From positions 695,582,694-695,646,693 of the forward strand of contig VDFB02270651.1 of the NCBI GenBank assembly GCA_007258455.2: DNA of 64,000 bases. The letters are read 5' to 3'. Within the stretch, counting starts at the first letter, position 1. Every line of letters starts with the position of its first letter. Shown in pieces: positions 10,228-21,145 of this stretch. The translations under genes and the position numbers were made by a program. This DNA is from Sequoia sempervirens (Eukaryota; Streptophyta; Pinopsida; Cupressales; Cupressaceae). The notes beneath the pieces are model-generated. The model saw nothing but the letters and a program-made list of their open reading frames with translations, made no database searches and was not told the DNA's origin.

Positions 10228-12787
10228 AATGAAGCTAAACCATGTTTTTGGATTTTTTGGTTATAAGGATGCAAGTTGAGTATGCAAGGATAATGATGAC
10301 CAAAGGATGAAGCTAAATGAAGCTAATGGATGCAAAGAATACCAAAGGTGAACTAATTAATGATGAAGGATAATGATGTTAACTTAATGATCAAAGGTAA
10401 TGGTGCAACTAAGGTTAGGATGAAATTAAGCTATGTTTCTGTATTTTTGAGATATAAGGATGCAAAGTGAAAATTATAAGATTAAGGAGTGATAGGATGA
10501 TAAGATTAAGCTAATGTAGGTGCAAGATAACAAACCCAAATGTCATTGAACTTTGTGATAATCAAGATGACAATTTTGACAAGGTTGAGTCTAGGATAGG
10601 ACACAAGATTGAGACTCAAATTTGACCAAGAGGATAGTGAAAAAGGCTGGTAAAATGAAAGATGAAGGTAAATGAAACATTGGATATGCAACCATGGATT
10701 GTCCAAAAGCTTAATAGTCTTCCTATATCTAAAATTTTGAAAGGATAAGTGCAACCTAAGGTCTAGGATTCATTTATGCAAGGTAAGGGTACCACCAAAA
10801 ATGCAATGTAAACATAAATAAAGATAATGGAATGGACTAGTAAAGGTCTGCAAGTCTCTGGTTTAGAAGTCAGGGTCATTGTAAAAATGATTTGGTTGAA
10901 TTTTGGACAAGGATTTTATGAGTTTCAGATTATCAGGAAATTGTGGCACTGTTTTCCTCAGATGCGTCATTTCCAAGTGCGGGTTTCTATTTAGCGATTG
11001 CAGTTTAGGTTATCAGTTGTGACTTTGTTTTCTATAGATGTGGTTTAGTATAATAGTTGAAGTTTTCCAGTGAGCAATTGTAGCACAAAAATGTAGCTAC
11101 AGACATGTTTTTATCAATTGTCATGACATAATGTTGATTTTGTATTTTTAATGGTTTTGACTTGGTTTTTGAATGAATTTGTGAATGATTTTGATGAAAT
11201 TTGACTTGGAAAACACAAAATATAGTCACAAACACTTGTTTTGGTATTATTTTTGATGTGAAAAAGTTTGATTTTGAGATTTAAAAACTTATAGACAACA
11301 TGCACAATTCCTATGGTTGGAAAGGAAACCATTGGTTGATATCCCCACTTGGATTTCTCTAGCCACTTAAACAAGGTAGACAACTAGAGACTTTATGACA
11401 CTGGCTCCCCTCCACGACACTTACTTCTTAGACTCACCAAGTCTCATTCCACAAAGAGGAATATTTGTCTCTACACATGCTTAGTGAAGATGTGGGGTGC
11501 CTTCAGAGGTTCGACCTCCTACGATCAATGGGTGTATAAAAGGTTTTTGGTCACTAAAAAATTGGTTCTTAGTAAGGGCATCCATTCAAGGTGGCCATAT
11601 ATGAAGCAAGATTAGCTCAATATTATGGTCAATCAAGAGGCCTTCCAGTCCCTTCCTAAGAAATGATTTTGGTGTAGCTCACATGGCTACTGAGGGTGGC
11701 ACTTGTCTATATGACACATATACACCTATTGCTTAATGACTTTCATCAAGAAGCACTTTTCTTATATAGCAGTTTATAAGAGATTGGATTTAGCTTGTTA
11801 TCGCTTAGGTCATTCCCACCTTTCAAAGCGGGGTGGCAGGCTCTCTAAAATAAAGGTACACAATTGAAAGGAAGTACATTGTTTTTTATCTCCTAGATCG
11901 TACAAAGTGCAAGGAGAAATAATACACAATTCCCTTACCTCACACTCGCATGGGGTTCATTTTAATTCCAAAATCCAAATGTGGGGATGTTGTACAAGTT
12001 CCAAAGAAATAATTTTGATCCTCAAGATTTCCAGGTGGCGTGAGAGGAGAGCATACACATTCAATGACAATTTTCAAACCACAAAACACAAAAGATACTT
12101 ATAAATTTTAACCTTTTGTTACGATTTGAAGAAACTTGGATTCTTTCTATGCCAATGATGTTTGATGCATGTTTATTTTAATACACATGAGTGAGATAAT
12201 GCATTTTTTTATTCATTTTAAACCATTATGAATGAGAAATGCAAGTTTATTTTAACCTTATGATTTTGATGCAAGTTGTAGTTGTAGCAAAGAAAGCAAA
12301 AACTGACTATCCTAAAGTAAGAAAATGAAAGATCAATTTTTTTGTTTGTTTCTAAAGAAATAATTGTTTGTGAATCTCCTTAGATCCAAAGTCACACACT
12401 AAAAATAAATTGTTAGAACACAAAAAACCTAACCTACTTGAAAAATCAAAAGGAAAAACTCGAATAAAACTAAAAACAAAAATTTTATACCTAACTAGGC
12501 GATTACATTGTTCGGGTCTACAAATACATCATTGTAATGCATCATTCTAGAATAGTTGTGTTGTAATTTCAAACCCCAGTATCTCTCCCATAGATGCATT
12601 GTTGTTTTCCATAGATGCATCATTCATTTTAAATCCAACTTCCTGCCAAGTAGTTGTGTCATTCTTCTCAATAGTTGCATCGTTTATCTACAATTGTGTT
12701 ATTGTGTGTCTCAGTTGCACTATTTCATACAAAAACCTACAAAAATAAAAAAATAAGCCGTATGGATCCTACAAAAAAATTTCTTCG
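10228..12787 (-). other. Element A untranslated leader
   Basis: This is 2.6 kb between the LTR and the inserted TIR element, with no credible gene. It is AT-rich, with aaggatgaagctaatga-like short repeats at 10230-10530. A block at about 11330-11440 matches, in reverse complement, the leader of element C near 34250-34350 (gtgagtgttgtggaggga-like wording). Long leaders of 2-3 kb are common in Tat-type elements. Confidence 0.6.
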
Positions 12788-12802
12788 CATTGGGTTCAAC
12801 AA
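12788..12802 (-). other. Primer-binding-site-like sequence, element A
   Basis: Directly after the LTR end ...GTCCTACA the minus strand reads TTGTTGAACCCAATGCG. Its position matches the PBS, and the GAACCC-type wording fits a plant tRNA 3' end, but I cannot name the tRNA. Confidence 0.5.
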
Positions 12803-13772
12803 TGTAGGACTAGTTAAAATTAGTTAGTTTAGATTCCAATGATAGCCACAACACTACTAAGCCAAAACCCAATCCAAAACAAGAGAAAACAATCAAAACA
12901 TAAGGAAAATGAAAGCATCAAATGAAATCACTCCCCATGTTTGAACTTGAATCACTTCCCATTGTCTCTCCTCATTCTTCTTTTGCAAATATTCCCTCAA
13001 ATTTTGTAGTTGAAATGTGAAAATACCTACAAATTGTAAGAAAGAAAGTTGGATATAAGTGGTTGTTAAGGAAAAAATGGATGAGGAAGGCTTCTTTTAT
13101 AGATAGCCATTCGAATGGATGGTCAAGATCAAGCTTCTAAAAATATTAGAAAGAGACCAGAGGCAACCAACGACTTAGATTCAAAAATGAGATAGTGGAG
13201 GAAGAAAATGGAGGAATTAAAAATTGAAAGATAATTAATTCATGAGAAGGAATCTCTGGACAAGTGGAGGCATAAATAATTTATTCAAATAATTTATTTA
13301 AGAAAAATGCAAGTGGGATAAAATGGACATTTAATTACAATTATTTATGAAATCAATTTAATTAAATGGGGAAAATGAATATGAGACATTAAATAATTAA
13401 TTTAATTTAATTATTTAATGGAGAGAATCGTCATTAGATAATTGAATAATTTCAAAAATTATTTAATTATAGAGGAATGGGAGATAGGACAATGAATAGA
13501 AAAATGATAATAATAATTATTATTTGACTATAGATGGATGATAAAAAGACAAATAATTAAATAAATAATGATTTATTTAATTATTGAAGAAAGGGAGTGT
13601 TAGCGACACAATTATTTTTATTTAATTGATCAAGATAGAATAAAGTTTAAGAAGTGAATTAATTAAAGAATTAAATATTATTTAATTAATAGAGGAATAT
13701 GATCAGGAATAATAAAATAATTAAAATTATTTAATTATGCAGAGATGAAGACCAAGAAAAATGATGCTCACA
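12803..13772 (-). repeat. Element A 5' LTR (about 970 bp)
   Basis: On the minus strand it starts TGTGAGCATCATTTTTCTTG and ends GTCCTACA, giving the TG...CA borders. Its first half is built of AATTAAATAA-type blocks, and a TATA box with the reading CTATCTATAAAAG lies midway, both as in the element C LTR. B1 pol sequence begins just outside the right border. The partner 3' LTR is outside the window, so the exact borders are inferred. Confidence 0.72.
13096..13103 (-). promoter_or_regulatory. TATA box of element A LTR
   Basis: The minus strand reads CTATAAAAG in the middle of the LTR. It lies in the same relative place and wording as the element C LTR box (CTATAAATAAGAGGG), and a CTTCCTCATCC stretch follows. 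Confidence 0.55.
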
Positions 13773-13795
13773 GGCTTAGGAATTTTTTTCAGTGT

Positions 13796-15450
13796 CCACT
13801 TCCTATGCATAAATAACACCACATAGTATGAAACTTTAATTGATGGATTACACATAACTTTAGCTCTTGGTGTTCCATACATTAAGATATTTGGTGACCC
13901 TCAAATGATTGTTAAGCAAATAAGTGTTTCATATCAAGTGAAACATGACAAGTTATCTAAGTATAAGGATCATACAATGACTCTATTAGAATGCTTTGAA
14001 TCATATACTATTAAAAACATACCATAAAAGGATAATCAAAATGCAAATGCAATGGTAAGTATTGCTTCCCTTGTATCTCCTAAAGATCCTTCTATTGAAT
14101 TCACATCTATAGTCTATATGATTATAAAACCATCAAAAGATGATAAGATCAAAGAAGTGTTATTAACCGATATTGAAAACTATAGTGAATGGTACACAAC
14201 AATATTCAACTACTTAAAAGAAGGTACCTTTCCTAAGCCAACAACTTGAAACACTAGAGCTTGTCTTCAAAAACTCACATCTAAATATATAATCCTTGTA
14301 GATGTTCTATATAGATGATAATTTGATGTTATTTTACTTAGATGTCTTTAAAAATTGGAGATCCCTATAGCCCTTGAGGAAGCCCATGTAGGTGCTTGTG
14401 GGTGACATTTTGGAGGAAGATTATTAGTTCAAAATTTAATCCGTATAGGATATTACTGGAGACATATGGAACAAAACTATTTTTCGTACATTAAGAAATG
14501 TCATAAATGTCAAGAGAAACAACAATTTGATTCATGCTCTTTCTTTCAAGCTTCGTGCCCAATTTCCTATTTGTCCTTTCTTGGTTTGGGGTTTGGATCT
14601 TATTCGAAAGATATCACCACCTCTTCTATTGGACATACATTTATAATTACCACAATAGATTATTTCACAAAATGGGTAGACAATATCCCTCTTTGTTCCA
14701 CAACCACTGATGTAATATTTCATTTCATATTGGAACACATTATTGCTCACTTTGGTCTAAATTATGCATTGGTTTCAGACAATGGAACTACATTTAAAAA
14801 CAATGATGTGAATAAGTCTTTGGAAACATTTTATATTCAATGTCATTTTTCAACACCATATTATCCACAATAAAATGTTCAAGAAAAATCAACTAACAAA
14901 ACTATTGAGAAAATCCTAAGGAAAACACTAAGTAAACACAACAAAAATTGGCACACTCAATTAACTTATGCATTGTGGGCATACCATCCAAGTATTAGAA
15001 CATCTATAGGAAACACTCCCTATAACCTTGTTTATGGTAGCAAGGTGATAATTTCTTTAGAGATAGAAATCCCTTCACTGAGGATTGCTCTTAGAGGGCT
15101 TATCAATGAGACTACAGATAAAGAAAAATGATTACATCAACTTGAAATATTTGATGAACAACATATTAATGCTCTTGAGCATCTCCAAGATTATTCCAAA
15201 TGAATGCAATGTAGTTATAATGATCATGTCATTCCTCATGATTTTAATAAAGGTGATTTGGTATTATATGAGAATCAATTTAATGTTAATGATTCCTTGA
15301 ATGAAAAAGGAAATTTCAGCCCTAATTGACTAGGACCTTACATAATTAACAAAATTTATGGGTCTGGAGCATACACATTTAACAGATTTAGATGGTACAC
15401 CTATTAAAGATCCTATCAATGCCATGCATTTGCAACTGTACTATACATAA
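13796..15450 (+). pseudogene. B1 second RNase H (partial) and integrase, decayed
   Basis: Homology to B2 starts at cacttcctatgca (13796). The tail of the archaeal-type RNase H is followed by SEWYTTIFNYLKEGTFPKPTT (14170-14249). The integrase zinc module comes next (HVGACG, a stop, HFGGR, then GYYWRHMEQN and KKCHKCQ). The core has WGLDLIRKIS-like wording in a shifted frame, TTIDYFTKW, and SDNGTTFKNN (14466-14873), so two catalytic Asp are kept. The QSNGQAES-type glutamate region is shifted and has a stop. The product ends HLQLYYT at 15450. At least five frame breaks are present. Confidence 0.85.
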
Positions 15451-15775
15451 CATCTCCCTTGAATAGTATGTATATTAAAGTCGTGTTGATAGATTAAGTA
15501 AATAGTATTTTATATTTATCTCACATTGCTTCATTCTTGACAAACAATCTTTGTGTGTCTTGAATTATAGAGTAATTCTTCAATGAGTTTGGATTATTAC
15601 TTTAGTTTTGCATACTATTCAAATTCATCTTGTGTGTTGTGTTAGATTAGATCCTTATATGTATTTAATGTTATAAAATTTAGATCATAGGTGTATTTAA
15701 TTTAACATAGCATAGTCAATCACAAATCATAGTATCTAATGTAAACTTAAATGGTTTTAATTGTAGGGTCTATAC
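15451..15775 (+). other. B1 post-integrase non-coding block
   Basis: No gene is seen. It aligns by eye with 26276-26580 of B2. Shared wording includes ctcacattgctt, tttgtgtgtcttgaat, tgtgttagattagat and ttagatcataggtgtattta. Confidence 0.7.
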
Positions 15776-15779
15776 GAGA

Positions 15780-16560
15780 TACTAGGGTATCATGATGTAA
15801 AGTTTCCATAATATTTCATCACCCTCCAAGTGGTTGAATCTAGCCCTCTAGTGTAGTAAATCTCCATCCTACCATGATCATCTCAAAGGATAACTGAAGG
15901 CCTATGGATAGCCCATGGCTACTATGGTCAAATACCCTATCAGCCTGGTACATGTGATGTGCTCAAAGAACCATACTTGCAAGAGTGTCAAATGTACTAT
16001 GTTATCTAGATCCTGGTAGATGAAGTTCCCTAGATCATAATATAAGTCCTCCATATCTTAGACAATGTGGAATAGTCCTCCATCTAAGTGTGCACCTCAT
16101 CCATTAGGAACTAGTGCTAGTGTTGTAGTGATCATCCTAATGCACCTCAATAGTGTTGACTACCCGTATAGTAGCCATATAAGCTCAACGCAAGGTCTGA
16201 CCATCGTCTCTGAAATGGGATGACCTAGGAAATACTCAATATTCCCCTGCATCTCCTCATAAGACCACTACTCTACTGAATGGGTGATCTTTCCCTATAT
16301 AGGTAACCATAGGATACAGTGAATGTTTTCTAGTGTAACGGTCATCTCTCATGTAGGGAGGTGAAAGGTTTATGTATTTGCATCCCACCTCTCTACTAGG
16401 GCTATAAGCATTGCATCATGGTACCTCATGGGTGGCATGAGGTATACCCAAAACAATCTAGTATCATGTGAAATTACAATTGCCTCCTCTAAAAGTTGTG
16501 TGAGCTACTCTTGGAGGCAAAAAAACTATATACCTCCTAGATGCTACCGAGCTCAAGGAG
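15780..16560 (-). pseudogene. B1 antisense plant mobile domain (PMD) fragment
   Basis: On the minus strand this reads FWVYLMPPMRYHDAMLIALV, then ERWDANT, TFHLPTWEMTVTLENIHCIL, FLGHPISETMVRPCVELIW and further decayed sequence. The block in which a trp-rich segment is followed by TFHLP..EM..TLED is typical of the plant mobile domain (aminotransferase-like, MAIN/MAIL-type) family, known from both host proteins and transposons. It faces the opposite way to pol. Stops are frequent. The C-terminal part present in B2 is missing. What the protein did for the element is unknown. Confidence 0.75.
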
Positions 16561-16599
16561 GGACCTAAAGAATTGAAAGAAAAATAAATCCTAAATATA

Positions 16600-16800
16600 C
16601 CCATTAAGTAATTAAAAGTACACTAAAGTTTCTCTAGGACACAGTTTGTGACTAACTTCGACATATGTGCCATTTTTGGATTCGAGGTCTTGGACACTTT
16701 AGCCATTTTTGGACACTTTACAACAAAATAGGACACTTTGCTCCCAAGTGGGATGCTTTATGACAAAAGAGGACCCTTTACAATTTTTTTGCTAGGGTCC
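16600..16800 (+). repeat. GGACACTTT short repeats, B1
   Basis: Degenerate 15-20-bp units of the type ggacactttacaacaaaata or ggacactttgctcccaagt occur at about 16636-16790. The matching array in B2 is at 28880-28990. Confidence 0.7.
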
Positions 16801-17464
16801 CAAAGTAAAGATAAATCAGAGTACAATCCACTTATCGTATGTCATAGCTTGCCTCATACCACCTCGTCACACAAAATCTCAAGTCTCAAAGGCCTATACT
16901 CTTGTTTGATCGACATCTTCAATCAATCTACACCAAGGAAAATTATAAAAAGGTAAATGTCAAAATGATAGTTAAAAGTGTCGTTTTCATACTAAACACT
17001 ATTAAAGAAAGCATCTTTTATTCTAAGTAAATTTTATTCAAATTAACATATTAGGGGATAGTGAACTTTGTGTTTGACTCCATTTGTGGTATTGAATTCA
17101 TAATTCCATCCTTGATCTAATCTAATATCTATCAATATGTGGTGTTGTACTTCCAATACCCTATGATAGAACCAGTGTAATTCATTGAGGTTTCATGGCT
17201 ACCTTGATTCCACCTCCATAAAGCAAGTGTGATCAATGGGGGAATACATCTACCCTTAAATTTGTTTCTTAGTAGAAGTTTGATAATGGGAATTTTGAAC
17301 AACTAACAAATTGGTTTTGAAGAATGTGGATCCTAGCATTATGATTTTGTAAATGGCTAGAATGGGGGCTTCATTCATCCTATTTGCAAATAAATCCATT
17401 TGAGTATCCTTTTTATTGTTCAAATTTATTTAGCTTGCATATTCATCTAATGTCATATGGCTGC
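16801..17464 (+). other. B1 tail before the polypurine tract
   Basis: No gene is seen. It aligns with 29000-29720 of B2: shared blocks include cttgattccacctccata, acatctaccct and gaacgactaacaaat-like wording. Confidence 0.65.
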
Positions 17465-17475
17465 TAAAGTGGGGG
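17465..17475 (+). other. Polypurine tract, B1
   Basis: AAAGTGGGGGC lies just before the LTR start TGTAGTG. It is the plus-strand primer site and the same sequence precedes the B2 3' LTR. Confidence 0.7.
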
Positions 17476-17480
17476 CTAAA

Positions 17481-19223
17481 TGTAGTGTAGAAAATTTTAC
17501 TCCTTTCTAAGTGAAGTACAATTTTACACTTAGACATATTTTGGTGACCTTGCATTTATGCATATTAAATCTCATTAATAGGCACCTAATACCCTTTTGT
17601 AATGACAAAAAATATAATCCCTTCTTGGAGATGGTACAATTTCTCATTTAATCTAGACCTATTTTAGTACGCTTGCATTAAATACCTTTTAAATCACCAT
17701 TAATAGGCCTCTAAGACCCTTTATTTTGGATCTCAAGGATTATTTTGACTAAAAAATCAACAAAAGCATTAAAATTTCTAAGCAATCTTGAAAAACTAGT
17801 GTGGGACTCATATGCCACCTTGGGTGTATGAGTCCCCCTAGGTGGGACCCATAAGCTAGAAGTGGCGTATGAGTCCTTTTTGGCCACTTTTTAGGGTTTT
17901 ATTGGTAAATTCAAGTTTTTAGTTCAAATTTTTGGTTGATGTTAGCCTTTGAGATCTAAATAATGGTAAATTACGTGTAAGGCCTATATAAGCAAGCTTC
18001 TAAGTCATTATTTTCAATCTAGAAGAGCAATTTCAAGATCTAAGCATTCACAAGCATTCAATCATTATTTCATAAGAGTATTCAAGAGAAAGTAGCAAGA
18101 AAATTTGAAGTCTTGGAGCATCATTATTGTGTTTTTGTAAGTCTTCAAGCTCACTTTCATTTAAGATCTAGTATTGCCAAGGATTGATTATGGTTGCCTA
18201 TAGTGAATCATGATGGATTCTAGGTTGGGTAGATGCAACTAGCCATCAATCCAAGCCTAATGCCTTTCTTCCTAAGTGATTCCATCCTCCATTATCACTC
18301 TACTTTCAGCCTAATGAAGGCACATGTCTTATTGTGGCTTATTAGGGTGATTAGAGATCTCCCAAAGTGAGTCATTTATCATCATGTTTTCATCCATGCA
18401 TGTCATTCTAGCACAATAGAATAGGGTTACAATGCATTTTAGATTTCCTAATCTTAGATACACTTAAGTTTAGGATTTATGTTCACATTTACATTCAAGA
18501 TCCTTTGTTTCTATCAAGGTTTAACTACCAAACTAGGGGTTTGACTGAGGAAAAACCCCCATTAGAAAATCAACACTATATTGTATTTTGCAAGTCTTTT
18601 TATAGGTTTAGATCTAAAAATCTAATAGGGAAGGTAGAGCAGAGATTGGAGAGTTGATTAGAACTTTGAATTTCTGAAAAAAAAGAAAAAGAAAAATAGG
18701 ATTGCTATGCTAGAAGTGGTGTATGAGTCCCAACACAAAAAAAATTCTATATTTTTGAAGATTTAGATTAAGCAGCATCAAATTCTTATTCCTGTCCATA
18801 AACTCTAAACTGGGAATAATATGCTAGAAGTGGCGTATGAGTCCCAGTGTACCCTAAATCTATCTTTTTTAGCATTTCAAATCTTATTTCATGCCTCTAC
18901 ATATTTCTAGGTGCACATTTCTAGTTTCTCAACTCTTTGTTTTGATTTACACTCATTTCTAGGTCTTATATTCAAGTTTTGTACATTATTAAGTTTCACA
19001 ATTAGGTATTGCATATTACTTTTCTTTCCAAGCCCTAGCTTGGTGGTGAAACCCTCTTTATTCATTATTCATACCCTAGGACACCCTTTAGTAGATCTCT
19101 TTCCTTCATTCCAATATTTGAGTGAGATCTCTAGGGTTTCCTTGAATGTAATAGTAGTGATATAGGACATCCCCCTTGTACTTCATCTCCTAAAGGGTGG
19201 AGGACCCTATTTCCATCATTACA
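17481..19223 (+). repeat. LTR shared by B1 (3') and B2 (5'), about 1743 bp
   Basis: It begins TGTAGTGTAG and ends CATTACA, and aligns along its length with 29742-31377. It is about 107 bp longer because of an internal duplication (about 17500-17613 against 17614-17725, both containing cattaatagg..cctaa-type wording). A TATA box sits at 17985. It contains repeated GTATGAGTCCC motifs. The divergence between the two LTRs is clear by eye, so the element is old. Confidence 0.85.
17985..17991 (+). promoter_or_regulatory. TATA box, B-family LTR
   Basis: GGCCTATATAAGC, conserved at 30140-30146 in the other LTR, is followed by the likely R region. This is the expected Pol II start region of the element. 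Confidence 0.6.
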
Positions 19224-19242
19224 TTTTGGTGAACCTGCATTT
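19224..19242 (+). other. Primer-binding-site-like sequence, B2
   Basis: TTTTGGTGAACCTGCATTT follows the LTR end directly. The position and the TGGTG-AAC wording suit a PBS. The tRNA is not identified. Confidence 0.5.
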
Positions 19243-19943
19243 AGAACATCTTAATTTTGATTTGGAGTGCATCATCATCCTAGATAGATAGCTTCCATTA
19301 ACATTGTGTTAACTTTTGCATTAGTTAATTGGCATATAGGGTTTCTAAATATTGCATTAGTGAAAATGCAAATAGGTTGCATTTTTTTGGATGTTGCATC
19401 ATTGGATATCATCTGAATTCTACATTTGTACTTCGTTTAGAAATCATCCAAACCAAAAAGCATAACTTTCACTTATAACTTTTTGAAATCCTTGCAAAAA
19501 CCCTAAACAGGGACTCATACACCCCTCTGAGCGATTTAGTCCCAATACAGGTGGTTTTTCCTAATTTCTTGGTATTATGTGGTGACTTTTATTTAACATT
19601 CAAACCTCTAAAAAACCCTGTTTGGGACTCATATTCCCCTCTAGGTGATTTAGTCCCATTTCAGATTTTAAACTACATTTTACAACATTAAATTCTTCAT
19701 TTCTATGTTTCTATTTGCTATTGTTAGTTACCTGTTTCAATTTGCAGAGTTTCTGTTACATTCATTTCATTATTTCTAGCTTAGTTTATATTCATTTTAA
19801 TTGTGGATATAATTCAATTACTATACTTTTTATTATCAACATTAGTTCATAGTTCAATTAGATTAGATAACATTTGACATTCATTAGAAAACAAAACAAA
19901 AACACCAACAAACTAATGAGCCACTTGAAGAAAGCATAGTTAT
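19243..19943 (+). other. B2 leader
   Basis: No gene is seen. Two copies of GGGACTCATA-x-CCCCTCT-x-GCGATTTAGTCCC-like wording (19508-19545 and 19623-19660) repeat, in opposite sense, the GTATGAGTCCC motif of the LTR. Confidence 0.55.
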
Positions 19944-20580
19944 TTGAGTATGTCAAATCTCTTTTTCCAAGTTAACCTAACCATCAAGCCTTTTAGTAGT
20001 AATGGCTTTGAAATGTTAGATGAATCCCTTGAGAATTTCATCTCACAAATCTCATCCACTAAGGCTCATTACGACAAACTAGAACTAAGAGAAGTTAATG
20101 TGATTCAACCTCAATTTATCCTCTACCCACCTTCACAAAAACCTCAAACTCTAAACAAGCCTATTTTCACCCTTGAACCACCTAAGAATATTTTTTTGCA
20201 ACAATCAAGTTATAATACCATTTCTTAGACATATAACACTAGAAATAATCCACAACCAAGACGAACAACCTTGACATCCTTACCTTTTCCTAACTTTGTC
20301 TTGCCCATTGTGCCTCATTCTCCTTCGAATAGTGGAGAATAGTATGATCTTGTTGAACAACTTAAGAATACTCCCACAAAAAATATCCCTATGGGATCTG
20401 ATTCAAATTTCACCTAGTTATCACACTATGCTTCAAACCACCTTACAACAAGTTGTGGTCTCCTCTAGTACAAATGCAAATGAAGTGGCAGCTCTTATTC
20501 AAGGAATCAATGTGATTAATGTAGAATCTACTTTTCATCAACATGAGCTGACTTCTTTAGAAGTGAAAGAAAAATGATGC
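19944..20580 (+). pseudogene. B2 gag remnant / gag-protease linker
   Basis: The first frame (19944-20228) starts MSMSNLFFQVNLTIKP and is not recognisable as a known domain. After 20290 a shifted frame reads ISLWDLIQISPSYHTMLQTT, a linker block that normally lies between gag and protease in Tat-type polyproteins. The gag structural domain (the RLFPRSL / ALDWF region seen in A and C) is absent. So B2 has lost most of gag, or the first frame is what remains of it. Confidence 0.6.
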
Positions 20581-21145
20581 ATTCATGATAATAGCCACCT
20601 ATGACAGGTGGGGAATAAAAATAACTCTTGTTGACAATGGCTCCACCCTTAATGTGTGCAGTGTGACTCTCTTGGATAAACTAGGTGTGGATAAATAAAG
20701 AATTCAACTTGATTCCTTTTTTATTCAAGGATTTGATAAAATAGGAAAGCAACCACTTCGTGTAATTACTTTTCCTATTGCATTTGGAAAGGCTACCTTG
20801 AAAAATCTTATTCATGTCATGCCCGATAATCTCTCATACAATATTCTTTTAGGGCGACCTTGGATTCATGAGATGCATATAGTTCTTTCAGCTCTTCATC
20901 ACATAATGAAGTATGTCTATAAAAATAAAGTATACAAAATTGAAATAGACCCTGAGCCTGAAAGTTTCTTACAAGTTGGAAAAGGAATGACAAGTCCTCT
21001 AAACACACTAATCCTAACATCAAATATAGAACCTATGGAAGAAGGAAAACAAGAGATGGAAATGGTTTCGAATTTATTAGAAGATGATTGGGGTTCCTTA
21101 GAGTTTACAACATCATTTGTGGGAGAATACATAATCACAATTTAG
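20581..21145 (+). pseudogene. B2 aspartic protease
   Basis: The active site reads TLVDNGSTLNVCSV (Asp-x-Gly-Ser kept) at about 20625-20670. The C-terminal block YNILLGRPWIHEMHIVLSAL is at 20838-20900, followed by a Lys/Glu-rich tail. One frame break lies near 20575 and one stop near 20697. This is the polyprotein-processing enzyme of the element, homologous to 5328-5957 and 39120-39660. Confidence 0.82.

Larger units (their letters stand above)
1..13772 (-). mobile_element. Element A: Tat-type Ty3/gypsy LTR retrotransposon, 3' end beyond the window
   Basis: Read on the minus strand, the order is 5' LTR, primer-site-like sequence, long leader, gag, protease, G-patch-like linker, reverse transcriptase, RNase H, second RNase H and integrase. 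The extra archaeal-type RNase H between RNase H and integrase is the known mark of the Tat clade. The 3' part (1-900) resembles the stretch after integrase in element C, so A and C are one family, and A's 3' LTR must lie left of base 1. Every reading frame has stops or frameshifts. The right border meets B1 pol sequence, so A inserted into B1. Family placement is inferred from motifs read by eye. Confidence 0.88.
13773..17480 (+). mobile_element. B1: 3' half of a Tat-type element (family B), left part displaced by element A
   Basis: This holds second RNase H, integrase, a 3' non-coding block, an antisense plant-mobile-domain fragment, short tandem repeats and a polypurine tract, in the same order as B2 at 24650-29740. 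The left edge is the insertion point of element A. The right edge runs through a polypurine tract straight into the LTR that also serves B2. Relative to B2 it lacks roughly 1.1 kb between integrase and the mobile-domain fragment. Confidence 0.82.
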
